DNA of 64,000 nucleotides, from contig CAVYPR010000001.1 in the NCBI GenBank assembly GCA_963770505.1, positions 1,359,130 to 1,423,129 of the forward strand, read 5' to 3'. A model generated the notes under the pieces. The model was not told where the DNA came from. It ran no database searches and saw only the letters and a program-made list of their open reading frames with translations. The DNA is from CAVYPR01 sp963770505 (GTDB lineage Bacteria > Actinomycetota > Acidimicrobiia > Acidimicrobiales > RAAP-2). Of the stretch, positions 44,334 through 52,294 are shown piece after piece (position 1 is the first letter of the stretch; the number at the start of each line of letters is the position of its first letter). The position numbers and the translations under genes are program-made.

Positions 44334-45026
44334 ATGCCCGCAAGTGGCGATGAGCGCGAGGAAAAGATCACCGCAGGTCCCCGCTTCGATCGCGTCCGAT
44401 CTGCTGTTGACGAGTCGATTCAGCTTCTCAAGAAACGTGGGAAGGGCCAGGGGGGTTGGGTTAAAGCGATGTTGGACTCTTACGAGGCTATTGCCACGGA
44501 TCTAGAGAACGGCGGCCAAGTGCGCCCCGAGTACTACCGGGGCTGGATCCGAGCGGAACTATGGGACCCTCGGCAGGGCGGTTGGATGCCTCGTACGCTC
44601 GAAGGTGAGGGTGCGATCGCTGACTTTCTGATGGCGGAGAAGCTACTCCTGCTTGCCAGTGATCTTCAGATCTACCTAGGCCAGCCGCTTCCTCGCGAAC
44701 AACGGGACCTGGGCTGGTCTCCCGCCCTCGTCGCAAACCTAGAGGCGGCGCTGGAACAGCTCATAGGCTGTCTTCGGAGCGGGCGGTTCATCTCGCGGGC
44801 TGACTTTGCGGTCTGGAATAGACCGCTGGCGGATGCTGGCCGTACCCGTGATACGGAGCACATCTACCCAACTGACACGCCCGAAATCAGCTACCTCACG
44901 CCCGGAGCATCGGGGGAATGGTGGGAACGCGTCGGCTACTTCGACAGTCGCCTCGTCGATCTTGCCGGAATGGATGTCGAGGTGTTGAGACGCCAACGGC
45001 CTGCGAAACCCGCCCCTGCCCCATAA
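44334..45026 (+). CDS. Hypothetical protein (array unit)
   Basis: A 230-residue mostly helical protein: FDRVRSAVDESIQLLKKRGK, VKAMLDSYEAIATDLENGGQ, YYRGWIRAELWDPRQGGWMP, LVANLEAALEQLIGCLRSG. No transmembrane segment or known motif. ATG 44334 begins MPASGDEREEK. The TAA stop (45024-45026) lies inside repeat copy 11, so the element supplies the end of the gene, as would be expected if unit and repeat move together. Confidence 0.62.
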   Translation: MPASGDEREEKITAGPRFDRVRSAVDESIQLLKKRGKGQGGWVKAMLDSYEAIATDLENGGQVRPEYYRGWIRAELWDPRQGGWMPRTLEGEGAIADFLMAEKLLLLASDLQIYLGQPLPREQRDLGWSPALVANLEAALEQLIGCLRSGRFISRADFAVWNRPLADAGRTRDTEHIYPTDTPEISYLTPGASGEWWERVGYFDSRLVDLAGMDVEVLRRQRPAKPAPAP

Positions 45027-45078
45027 CGCCGTGATCGGCTCACAGCCCGTGCTGCCCCAGACCGCCGGGTGGGTGCGC
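45017..45078 (+). repeat. 62-64 bp dispersed repeat, copy 11
   Basis: Boxes TGCCCCATAACGCCG and TGCCCCAGACCGCCGGGT, exactly 36 bp apart, then GGGTGCGC. 62 bp. It overlaps the stop codon of the preceding gene. Confidence 0.85.
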
Positions 45079-45146
45079 GATCCGACTCTCTGCGACCGTC
45101 ATGGTCAGCAACTCTGCGTCTCAGCAGTCGTCGCTGCCAACGCGAA

Positions 45147-45695
45147 TCAGAAGGGCCACCATCCTAAAGATCTTTTCCGCGTCGCGACATGGCGTCTCGC
45201 CAGGTCTTCGAAGGCCGTTTGGTCTTCTGGGAACCTGAACGCCGATTTAGGAATCATGAATGGCCCCCGTCTCTGCCGGTTCCATAGCACGAAGAAGTTT
45301 CGACGCTCCTGCATCCACGCGTAACTTGACCACGGTACGAAGTCCTCCCTTGGACTCTGACTTTCGAAGCCGCCTGTTGAGAACTCAAATCGGACTGGGG
45401 TCCACCCTCGCCTCTTCTGCTTCTCCACAAATCTGTTAGCAGACCGTCGCGCAGCCATCTCGAAAGCAATCAGCACAAGCAACACATCGGCCACGCCGAT
45501 CAAAATGAGCGCGTTGCCCAAAGCAGCGTCGAGGGCTAGGGCAGCAATTCCTCCGAGGATTGCCGTGATACCTACACCGATGCAGGCAAGAAATTGGGCC
45601 TGACGTCGATAGACCAGCCGAAACATTGCAGTGATCTGCTGTTCGCTCGGAAGGTAACCGACGGCTACTCGGCGGGAGGGAAGGGCACCGTCCAC
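45147..45695 (-). CDS. YcxB-like membrane protein (array unit)
   Basis: A 182-residue protein with the YcxB layout: a short N-terminal stretch (GYLPSEQQITAMFRLVYRRQ), two membrane helices (AQFLACIGVGITAILGGIAA and ALILIGVADVLLVLIAFEMA), then a cytoplasmic beta domain (VRFEFSTGGFESQSPREDFV, WSSYAWMQERRNFFVLW, IPKSAFRFPEDQTAFEDLAR). YcxB-like proteins have no known function. GTG 45695 is the preferred start. A second, damaged family member is at 49325. It is the sole gene between copies 11 and 12. Confidence 0.8.
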   Translation of the reverse strand: MDGALPSRRVAVGYLPSEQQITAMFRLVYRRQAQFLACIGVGITAILGGIAALALDAALGNALILIGVADVLLVLIAFEMAARRSANRFVEKQKRRGWTPVRFEFSTGGFESQSPREDFVPWSSYAWMQERRNFFVLWNRQRRGPFMIPKSAFRFPEDQTAFEDLARRHVATRKRSLGWWPF

Positions 45696-45730
45696 CCGAC
45701 CATTCTCGCAGCGAATACGTGAAGGTTCGG

Positions 45731-45793
45731 TTGTCCCATACCGTCCTCGCTCGGCTCGGCGGCGGGGTGTCCCAGACCGCCGGGTGCGGGTCG
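45731..45793 (+). repeat. 62-64 bp dispersed repeat, copy 12
   Basis: Boxes TGTCCCATACCGTCC and TGTCCCAGACCGCCGGGT, 36 bp apart. 63 bp. A lone inverted box (CAGCCCGGCGGTAGGC) lies nearby at about 45841. Confidence 0.8.
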
Positions 45794-45864
45794 CAGGATC
45801 CACCGTGCCGAAAACATGGTGAAGATAGGGCGTCGAGTCGCAGCCCGGCGGTAGGCTCGTGGGC

Positions 45865-46065
45865 ATGCAGCATCGCTGGTTCACGTGGCACATGAACGCC
45901 TACCGCATCATCGTCGGGGCAATCGTTCTTGCCATCGTGCTTCCTGCATGGGCAGCTGGGGTCCAAGCAATGTGGATCGTCGCGGTCGCATGCATTCTTG
46001 TCGTGCTCTGCGCTGTTCTCGTCGGAACGCGCGTGCCGCCGATCCGGAATTGGTTGCGTCACTGA
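45865..46065 (+). CDS. Small two-helix membrane protein (array unit)
   Basis: A 66-residue protein: MQHRWFTWHMNAYRIIVGAI followed by two hydrophobic stretches, VLAIVLPAWAAGVQAM and WIVAVACILVVLCAVLVGTR, ending PPIRNWLRH. The size and topology match many small actinobacterial membrane proteins of unknown role. GTG 45859 or ATG 45865 may start it. It shares its unit with the PLDc_N-like gene on the other strand. Confidence 0.6.
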   Translation: MQHRWFTWHMNAYRIIVGAIVLAIVLPAWAAGVQAMWIVAVACILVVLCAVLVGTRVPPIRNWLRH

Positions 46066-46142
46066 GTACTTGGTCGCCGTCGAACTGGACCATTGAGCAA
46101 CCTCAGATCGATGCTGTGGGTGTCCCCGGGCTGGTAGGTGGG

Positions 46143-46361
46143 CTAGAGGGAGGCTTGAAGGTCCGCCGATTTGCGTGCGAAAAGCCAGTAGACGAGCGCG
46201 TTACCCATTTGCACGGAGCTGGCCAATCGCCACACCCACTTCGGGCCGCGTATTTGACTTGGATCGCGGTGACGAATGTCTCTCCAAGTGAATGCCGCCA
46301 CGATGACATGCACGACAACCAGCACAGCCAGGAGCTTTGGATCTGGCTTACGGTGAGCCAC
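46143..46361 (-). CDS. PLDc_N-like small membrane protein (array unit)
   Basis: A 72-residue protein with KLLAVLVVVHVIVAAFTWRD as the first helix and IRGPKWVWRLASSVQMGN, ALVYWLFARKSADL as the second. This is the pattern of the PLDc_N domain (the N-terminal membrane hairpin of cardiolipin synthases, also found alone), with the conserved Asp and RGPKW. As a stand-alone protein its role is unknown. Start ATG 46361. It converges with the two-helix gene in one unit. Confidence 0.78.
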   Translation of the reverse strand: MAHRKPDPKLLAVLVVVHVIVAAFTWRDIRHRDPSQIRGPKWVWRLASSVQMGNALVYWLFARKSADLQASL

Positions 46362-46413
46362 TCAACAAGTGTGCCATCTCAGAATAAAGTTGACCCGGTC
46401 CCTCGGACAGTGC

Positions 46414-46475
46414 GTGCCCAATAACACGCGATTGCTCAGCAGGCAGGGGTCGCCCCGAACGCCGGGTCGGCAACA
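46414..46475 (+). repeat. 62-64 bp dispersed repeat, copy 13, with extended downstream homology
   Basis: Boxes GTGCCCAATAACACGCG and TCGCCCCGAACGCCGGGT, 62 bp. Homology to copy 23 (60012) continues beyond the repeat to about 46517. Confidence 0.8.
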
Positions 46476-46576
46476 GTTATCGGCCGGGTGCGTTTGCTTG
46501 GCGCTAACCGACTTGGACCCGCGCTTATGCCCTTGGAACAGTAGGAGTTAGGGACGCTGGAGTGCGCGTGTCTCCT

Positions 46577-47458
46577 CTACATGACGCAGACAAACGTGAC
46601 CGCTGAAATGCAGCCCGTCTTTGGATTCCGAGTGACGATCGCACTGGGCGGTGGAGGCCCGATCCTGATTGGCTGATTGAACCGCCCGAAGACATAGACA
46701 CTCACCGCGGCCGGAAGGTCCAGCTGTTCGCGGACGACAAACCCGCCGACAACCGTGGCGGTCCCGTGCAGGTGGACGGCTGGAGCGCTGAAGGTGAACG
46801 ACCGGCCGGACTCGGTTACCTCCAAGTGTTTGCTCTTGGTCTGGATGAACTCCAACCCTGGGTATGTCCTTGGGCTTCGTCCCTGCCGTAGACCGCTGAG
46901 CATTGTCCGTCTGACCGGATAGTCCTCGGTGTACTTGCCAGAGAGCACCCGTGTCGCCAGCCGCTTCTGCCGCGCCGTAGCCTGATCCGGGAACACTGCA
47001 TCAGCAGTCCGGTACACACGGTTCCCGATGACTATCGTGACGAATGGGCCCGAGCTTCCGATGGACTGGTCCGTTTCAAACAGACTGGGACCCGCGTAGT
47101 CGACCGTGCTTTGTGCAACGTATGGGTGCTTGCCACCGTGATGTGAGGTCTGGTGAACGACCCATGAATGCGCGGCCATCGTCCGGCTGACGGCTTGGTG
47201 CAATGCCCGTGCGGCATCTGGGCTCGCGCCTGACGGTCCCGACGAGCCTGAAGCGGAGGCGTAGGTAGAGAAGGGTGCGGTGACCGCGACGATGAACCCG
47301 ATCGCCGAAATGACTGCCCCCAGGCGAGGTGAGAAAGCACGCACGTCGCGAGAAGCTAATTCAGAGTCGCCAGGCACGTCCTTACGGTCTGAATGCTCCG
47401 GCGACTCGACATCGGGTACGCCGGTAGCCCCTATTCGCGGTTGGTGTCTCGGAGGCAC
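46577..47458 (-). CDS. Hypothetical exported or membrane-anchored protein (array unit)
   Basis: A 293-residue protein. After a 45-residue hydrophilic start, LGAVISAIGFIVAVTAPFST is a signal anchor; the rest is extracytoplasmic. It begins as a helix (ALHQAVSRTMAAHSWVVHQT) then beta strands (TIVIGNRVYRTADAVFP, FTFSAPAVHLHGTATVVGGF, REQLDLPAAVSVYVFGRF), reminiscent of LppX/LolA-like lipid-binding barrels. Two Cys near the C-terminus (GCISAVTFVCVM) could form a disulphide. The start region overlaps repeat copy 14, so the true start may be further in. Confidence 0.62.
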   Translation of the reverse strand: MPPRHQPRIGATGVPDVESPEHSDRKDVPGDSELASRDVRAFSPRLGAVISAIGFIVAVTAPFSTYASASGSSGPSGASPDAARALHQAVSRTMAAHSWVVHQTSHHGGKHPYVAQSTVDYAGPSLFETDQSIGSSGPFVTIVIGNRVYRTADAVFPDQATARQKRLATRVLSGKYTEDYPVRRTMLSGLRQGRSPRTYPGLEFIQTKSKHLEVTESGRSFTFSAPAVHLHGTATVVGGFVVREQLDLPAAVSVYVFGRFNQPIRIGPPPPSAIVTRNPKTGCISAVTFVCVM

Positions 47459-47486
47459 GCGCCCCCTACCGCCGGGAGGAGGGCAC
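47424..47486 (+). repeat. 62-64 bp dispersed repeat, copy 14
   Basis: Boxes TAGCCCCTATTCGCGG and CGCCCCCTACCGCCGGGA, ending GGAGGGCAC. 63 bp. It lies between the divergent exported-protein and permease genes. Confidence 0.82.
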
Positions 47487-47575
47487 GCATTCGACCTGAG
47501 TTTGGTGGAGACTTAAGCATTGGGCAACCGGGTCGGTCCTAACCCCGTTCAAGAGAGGTGGTGGGTCTGTAGTCG

Positions 47576-49074
47576 ATGTGGGTACGAAGACGTCGTCGGC
47601 CGCGACTTACGGTTGCCGAGGGAGCCGCTCCCGACCAGGGGACAACCCGCGTGGCTCTCGGAACGGCCAAAGCTCCCCCGCGCCGCTACATCTCTTGGAC
47701 GGTGTTGGCGATGATGACCGTGGGATCTGTCGGCTCTCTCGGTTCCGCACCGGCCACGTCGGTCTTCGGTCTCGCCTCGGTGTTCTTGTACATCCTTCCC
47801 GCATTCGTGTTCTTGGTGCCGGTGTCCCTAGTCGCAGCGGAGTTGGCCTCCGGCTGGCAGGGTGGCGTCTACAACTGGGTGCGAGAAGGAATGTCGGCCC
47901 CGATGGGTCTCCTGGCCGTCTGGTGCGAGTTCGCCCAGACGATCTTCTTCTACCCAGCTCTGCTCGCCTACGTCGCCGGGACGCTCGCCTACGTCATCGA
48001 TCCGAACCTGGCTGCCAACGGAATCTACACTGCCGTCGTCATCGTCGTTCTGTTCTGGGGTGGCGTGCTCATCTCCTCGCGAGGCGTGGGACTCGTGGCA
48101 AAACTCTCCTCGAGTGGGACCCTCATCGGGACCCTCATCCCGGGAGCCCTTCTGGTCGGCCTCGGTATCGCCTACTTGTTGCAGGGAAACCATTCGGCCG
48201 CCCCAATAGACACGCACCACCTTCTGCCGGCGTGGACGGGTATCGCCAGCGTCGTCCTGGTAGTCAACAGCTTCTTCACCTATGCCGGTATTGAAGTGAA
48301 CGCCGTGCATGTTGACGAGCTCCGCAACCCCGGCCGTGAATTTCCAAAGTCCATCTTCCTCGCCATGGCACTGGTTCTCGCCATTTTCATCCTCCCAACG
48401 CTGGCGATCGCTTGGGTAATCCCCGCGGACACAATCAGCTTCACGGCCGGTGTCATGCAGGCCTTCAACAGTCTGTTTACGCACTTCGGGATCAACTTCG
48501 CGCTGCCAATCGTCGCCATCGCTCTCGCGATCGGAGCACTCGCGGGAATGATGGCCTGGCTCGACGGGCCTTCCGAAGGTCTGCTCAGGATTGGGCGCGA
48601 GCAGGGATTCCTCCCCCCTTCCTTCAGAAGGTGAACGCTAGGGGAATAGAGATACGGATTCTGACGGGACAGGCCATCGTGATCACCGTCATCGCCCTGC
48701 TGTATGCCTTCATACCGGACGTCTCGCGTGACTATTGGATCTTCGCCGTAATGGCCACGCAGATCTATCTCGTCATGTACGTGCTGATGTTCATCGCCGC
48801 GGTCAGGTTGCGCCGGAGGCAGCCTGATCGTGCCCGCGGGTACCGTGCACCTTGTCTCAGCCTCCTGTGCCTCGTCGGCGGCGTGTCATCGGCGGTTGCG
48901 TTGATTATTGGCTTCATCGCACCGTCGCAGTTCGGCCATTCGAACTGGCTGCTCTACGCCCTCTTCGTCTTGGGAGGGTTACTCGTGATTGGGATCGTTC
49001 CTCCGTTTCTCATGGATCGGCTTCGAAAGCCGGAGTGGGTGGTCGCCGGAAGCGCGCCGACCCCCGAGCTATGA
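47576..49074 (+). pseudogene. APC-superfamily amino-acid permease (GadC-like), single frameshift near 48617
   Basis: Frame one runs from ATG 47576 to a TGA at 48634 (352 residues, MMTVGSVGSLGSAPATSVFG to RIGREQGFLPPSF). The homologous continuation, FLQKVNARGIEIRILTGQAI and onward to PEWVVAGSAPTPEL, is in another frame ending at 49074. One missing base in the run of six C at about 48615-48620 explains the shift; with it restored the protein would be about 500 residues with 12 helices, the normal size. The family exchanges amino acids such as glutamate/GABA across the inner membrane. True mutation or sequencing error cannot be told apart here. Confidence 0.82.
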
Positions 49075-49096
49075 CCTCTACTCGGCGCCTTCTCAA

Positions 49097-49159
49097 GTAG
49101 CCCAACAAACCGCCCAGCGAGCCCACGTCCGTATCCCCGACCGCCGGTCCTCAATGTAT
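49097..49159 (+). repeat. 62-64 bp dispersed repeat, copy 15
   Basis: Boxes TAGCCCAACAAACCGCC and TATCCCCGACCGCCGGTC; the 3' arm is diverged. 63 bp, just downstream of the permease. Confidence 0.65.
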
Positions 49160-49324
49160 CCCGCGGCGGCACCTTGGTCGCTCGTTCACACTCGCTGAAA
49201 AGTCGGACGGGTTGGGATGCCAACGGCAAACATCTCTGCCTTGGGATGTTGCTTGCGAGCGTTAATCCGAGAACCCGAGGTGCGATGGTCCTGACTCAGT
49301 CGGCAGTGAGAAGATTGAGCCCTG

Positions 49325-49782
49325 ATGGAACCAACTCCGGATCGTGATACCCGCGAGCTCTTCGGTCAGGCCGACGACTCAATCTGACTATCCATTCCGC
49401 AGATAGTGACAAGACCTTCTGGGCAGTGTTCGCGATTATCGTCGGTGCTATCGATCTGCTGCTGGTTGCGCTGCGGCTCTTCGTTGCGCCTTGGCTAGCT
49501 TGGAAAAGGAACGCTACTTGGCGCGCTCCGATCTCACGGTTGTTCTCGGACGAAGGGGTTTACACCACCACGATCCTCAGCAACGTCGGCGCAAAGTGGC
49601 CCATGTATTCCGAATCCTTTGAGACTTCCAAATTCCATTTTCTGAAGTCGGCTGGTAGCGCCTACACCTTCGTGCCGAAGCGATCCTTCAAGTCAATCGA
49701 TGACGAAAGTGCTTTTCGAACAATGATCAAGCGACATACCAAGGCCAGACTCAACGATGCCGCATTCGACGCGTCAAAGTAG
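49325..49782 (+). pseudogene. YcxB-like protein, probably frameshifted near 49385 (array unit)
   Basis: From GTG 49426 a 118-residue frame gives one membrane helix (VFAIIVGAIDLLLVALRLFV) and a YcxB-like cytoplasmic part: LFSDEGVYTTTILSNVGAKW, SESFETSKFHFLKSAGSAYT, FVPKRSFKSIDDESAFRTMI. The same frame is open upstream with plausible sequence (LTIHSADSDKTFWA) but has no start codon. An ATG at 49325 opens MEPTPDRDTRELFGQADDS in another frame, which hits TGA at 49385. One base change in length near 49385 would join them. A short functional start at 49426 is the alternative. Confidence 0.6.
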
Positions 49783-49855
49783 ACGTCCGGTCCGACCGGT
49801 TCATCCGGGGCGGCCTGGTTCGGCGCAGGGTTCCATGACTGGGCCATCCCTTTGG

Positions 49856-49919
49856 GTGCCCCAGAACGCGCAGCGTAGGTCTTGTCGTAACCCCGCCCCT
49901 ATCGCCGGGAGCGGGTCAC
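49856..49919 (+). repeat. 62-64 bp dispersed repeat, copy 16
   Basis: Boxes GTGCCCCAGAACGCGCAG and CGCCCCTATCGCCGGGA, ending GCGGGTCAC. 64 bp. Confidence 0.8.
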
Positions 49920-49995
49920 TGTGTGGATTCCTGCCTAACAATGCTGGGATCGTCTGTCTTCAATGAACGACTCGACGAAGTGCCAGACTTAGCGT

Positions 49996-50523
49996 GTGGG
50001 CGAACTTTGCGCCTTGCGACCGGTCGAAGAAGCGCACTTGCCGTTCCTGATGCGGCTGCTTTGGGATCCAACAGCTCCTGGAGAGTTCCAGTGGTTTGGA
50101 TTTCGCATGAGGAATGTCAAGGAGATCGAACGACGCTGGCGCGAAGATGGCTTGATCGGCGAGGCGTCGTCCTTTCTGGCCGTCATCCTCGAGGATGAGA
50201 CTTGTGCAGGATGGGTGACGTGGCGTCCGAGTTCCCCATTTGGGAACTACGAGATCGGAATTGCGTTGCTCCCTGACTATCGAGGACGGGGCATTGGTAC
50301 CGAAGCCCAACGGCAGCTGGTCGACTATCTGTTCAACACCACCACCACCCACCGATTGCAGGCCGGCACCGAGGTGGACAATCTTGCCGAACAACGGGCT
50401 CTCGAGAAGGTTGGCTTCGTGCGGGAAGGCGTCATGCGTGGAGTGCACTTCCGAGCGGGGCAATGGAGGGACAGCGTCATGTATGGCCTGGTGCGCGGTG
50501 ACCAATCAGCTCTGCAATGTTGA
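49996..50523 (+). CDS. GNAT family N-acetyltransferase (array unit)
   Basis: A 175-residue GNAT enzyme using acetyl-CoA. The CoA-binding motif A is seen in GIALLPDYRGRGIGTEAQRQ (Q/RxxGxG/A as RGRGIG), followed by the beta-bulge strand HRLQAGTEVDNLAEQRALEK and VGFVREGVMRGVHFRAGQWR, typical of RimJ/RimL-like ribosomal-protein or small-molecule acetyltransferases. The start is GTG 49996 or 49994. It is the only gene between copies 16 and 17; GNATs are common cargo of gene cassettes. Confidence 0.9.
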   Translation: MGELCALRPVEEAHLPFLMRLLWDPTAPGEFQWFGFRMRNVKEIERRWREDGLIGEASSFLAVILEDETCAGWVTWRPSSPFGNYEIGIALLPDYRGRGIGTEAQRQLVDYLFNTTTTHRLQAGTEVDNLAEQRALEKVGFVREGVMRGVHFRAGQWRDSVMYGLVRGDQSALQC

Positions 50524-50549
50524 GCCCACGGACCGCCCCACTGGATCCG

Positions 50550-50612
50550 ATGCCCCATAAGATGCTGCACCCTCGTGAACCTGCGGTGCCCCGACCGCCG
50601 GGACCGGGTCAC
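50550..50612 (+). repeat. 62-64 bp dispersed repeat, copy 17, followed by a half copy
   Basis: Boxes ATGCCCCATAAGATGC and TGCCCCGACCGCCGGGA, ending CCGGGTCAC. 63 bp. The next bases (CACAGTCCGTGCTGCCCCAG) repeat the internal part of copy 11 and form a second, partial element to about 50655. Confidence 0.8.
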
Positions 50613-50851
50613 AGTCCGTGCTGCCCCAGACCAATGGATTCTGGCGGGTGTCTTGACCCTGCACCGTGCGAGTATGGACTTCTAGATGCCTGAAACTCTC
50701 AATTGGCCAGTTGTGTTCATGAGCACGGGGGAAAGCTGGGCATCGTCGCGTTCGGCAATCTGGTCTGGTTTGGCAGTGCCACGGCGACTTCGTCCACTGG
50801 ATCATTGACGGGCACCTGCCGAACCGTCGCCCCAGACAAGGAGGAACCCGA

Positions 50852-51247
50852 ATGCACCATTTCCCGACTATCGCCAATGTCGCTCTTACCGTGAGTGATC
50901 TCGAGCGCAGCGTCCCTTGGTATCGGGAGCTTTTCGGTACTGACCCTTTCGTGGATGAAGCAGTCCAACCGTTTCGCCGTGTGGTCTGGACGGTGAACAA
51001 CGAAACCGTCGTCGGCCTTCACCAGTTCCCCGATCCGGCCGACAGCCTCCAGTTCAACGAGCGCAGATTGGGCCTCGACCATTTGGCTTTCCGATGTCGT
51101 AATCGGGCCGAATTGGAGCAGTGGCGTGGCCGCCTGGATGAGCTTGGCATCGCGCACGGCGGAATCGTCGAAGCGGACTACGGGTTGGGTTTGGCATTTC
51201 GCGATCCCGACAACATCGCCCTCGAATTCTTCGCTCCACCGACATAG
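50852..51247 (+). CDS. VOC superfamily (glyoxalase-like) protein (array unit)
   Basis: A 131-residue single-unit VOC protein: MHHFPTIANVALTVSDLERS, VPWYRELFGTDPF, LGLDHLAFRCRNRAELEQWR, GLGLAFRDPDNIALEFFAPP. The His and Glu metal positions are conserved. Likely a lyase, epimerase or resistance-type binding protein acting as a dimer. ATG 50852 follows GACAAGGAGGAACCCGA, a strong ribosome site. It lies alone between copies 17 and 18. Confidence 0.9.
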   Translation: MHHFPTIANVALTVSDLERSVPWYRELFGTDPFVDEAVQPFRRVVWTVNNETVVGLHQFPDPADSLQFNERRLGLDHLAFRCRNRAELEQWRGRLDELGIAHGGIVEADYGLGLAFRDPDNIALEFFAPPT

Positions 51248-51290
51248 AGGAAGGTTGCGCGGCGTCGAGTGATTCAACTCCCAACAGATC

Positions 51291-51353
51291 TGACCCCAAA
51301 CGTCTCGAGATCGAATCCCTCGCGGGTCGCCCCTAACGCCGGGTGCCAGGCAC
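51291..51353 (+). repeat. 62-64 bp dispersed repeat, copy 18
   Basis: Boxes TGACCCCAAACGTCTCG and TCGCCCCTAACGCCGGGT, ending CCAGGCAC. 63 bp. Confidence 0.75.
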
Positions 51354-51451
51354 CCTCGGGACACTTCGACTTGGCGCCTTGCCCGATTCGACGCACCGCG
51401 CACTTCTCCGCCTGCTGCTGATGGCGTTAGTCCCCACCATGACCACCGAAC

Positions 51452-51664
51452 TCATCGACTCCGAAGCTTGAAGGATACCTTGACCTTGGCCCGGTAGGTC
51501 TTGACCTGTCCATCTTCTATCTGGAGATCGAGCTCCACCACTTCTGCTATGCGGAGGTCGCGCAATGAGCCAGCGGCTTGGGCCACGGCGGCGCTTGCAG
51601 CTTTCTCCCACGATTCATCACTAGTGCCGACGAGTTCGATGACCTTATACACGCTCTCGGCCAT
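51452..51664 (-). CDS. Dodecin (flavin-binding storage protein) (array unit)
   Basis: A 70-residue dodecin: MAESVYKVIELVGTSDESWE, KAASAAVAQAAGSLRDLRIA, EVVELDLQIEDGQVKTYRAK, VKVSFKLRSR. Length and pattern match the family, whose dodecamers store or buffer flavins (bacteria) or CoA/FMN. Start ATG 51664. It lies on the minus strand, opposite to its repeat element, and is the only gene between copies 18 and 19. Confidence 0.93.
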   Translation of the reverse strand: MAESVYKVIELVGTSDESWEKAASAAVAQAAGSLRDLRIAEVVELDLQIEDGQVKTYRAKVKVSFKLRSR

Positions 51665-51795
51665 TCAAATGTCCCTCTCACGTAGCCGCCAAGAGAATAG
51701 GTCTTGGCTGGCGCCCTCTACAACTTCACAACTCGTCGTACCAGATTCCGAACTTGACTAGCTCCCGGTGCTCCACCATCACCGACCAGCGAACC

Positions 51796-51859
51796 AGTCC
51801 CCTAATGGGGGGCAGACCGTCGTCGCCGTAAATGCTGCCACCTACCGCCGGATCAGACG
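51796..51859 (+). repeat. 62-64 bp dispersed repeat, copy 19
   Basis: Boxes AGTCCCCTAATGGGG and TGCCACCTACCGCCGGAT, 64 bp; the 3' arm is diverged. Confidence 0.72.
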
Positions 51860-51919
51860 CGATACGGCATCGGCCCGATCCGAGCGGTGCTTGCACAGCG
51901 CGAGCAACTTCGGTAGTCG

Positions 51920-52225
51920 ATGAGAGGACGCTTGCTGAGTGGCCGCGGGCGAACTTACGATTTGACAGTGTCGTCACGCTTCGACAAGAGCTGGCGGGTC
52001 CTCGCTAGTCCCTCTACCCGAGCAGTGGACCGATGCGTCGACATATTCATCCGTCCGGACGGCACCTATGGGTTCGAGGAGTTTCGGCGTGATCCGGAAG
52101 ACATGGGGACGTGGACCCCAGTCGCGTACTTTTCAGTTCAGGAATTCCCTTCGGAGCGGGATGCCCTGGCGGCCGCTCGGGGAGCAGTTCCGTGGCTTGC
52201 CGAAGTGCTCGACGAATCAAACTGA
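51920..52225 (+). CDS. Hypothetical protein (array unit)
   Basis: A 101-residue protein: RTYDLTVSSRFDKSWRVLAS, VDIFIRPDGTYGFEEFRRDP, EDMGTWTPVAYFSVQEFPSE, RDALAAARGAVPWLAEVLDE. It looks like a compact alpha/beta domain of the type seen in small actinobacterial hypothetical proteins. ATG 51920 is the first start. It sits between repeat copy 19 and a degenerate copy near 52223. Confidence 0.6.
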   Translation: MRGRLLSGRGRTYDLTVSSRFDKSWRVLASPSTRAVDRCVDIFIRPDGTYGFEEFRRDPEDMGTWTPVAYFSVQEFPSERDALAAARGAVPWLAEVLDESN

Positions 52226-52294
52226 CCAATACCGCAATGTGAACGTGACGGGAAGCCGCTGAGTGGCGCATGTCCCCTAAGCACAACGGGACAG
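52223..52294 (+). repeat. Degenerate repeat copy
   Basis: GACCAATACCGCAATG and ATGTCCCCTAAGCACAACGG look like weak versions of the two boxes, but spacing and 3' arm are changed. Low confidence. Confidence 0.35.
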
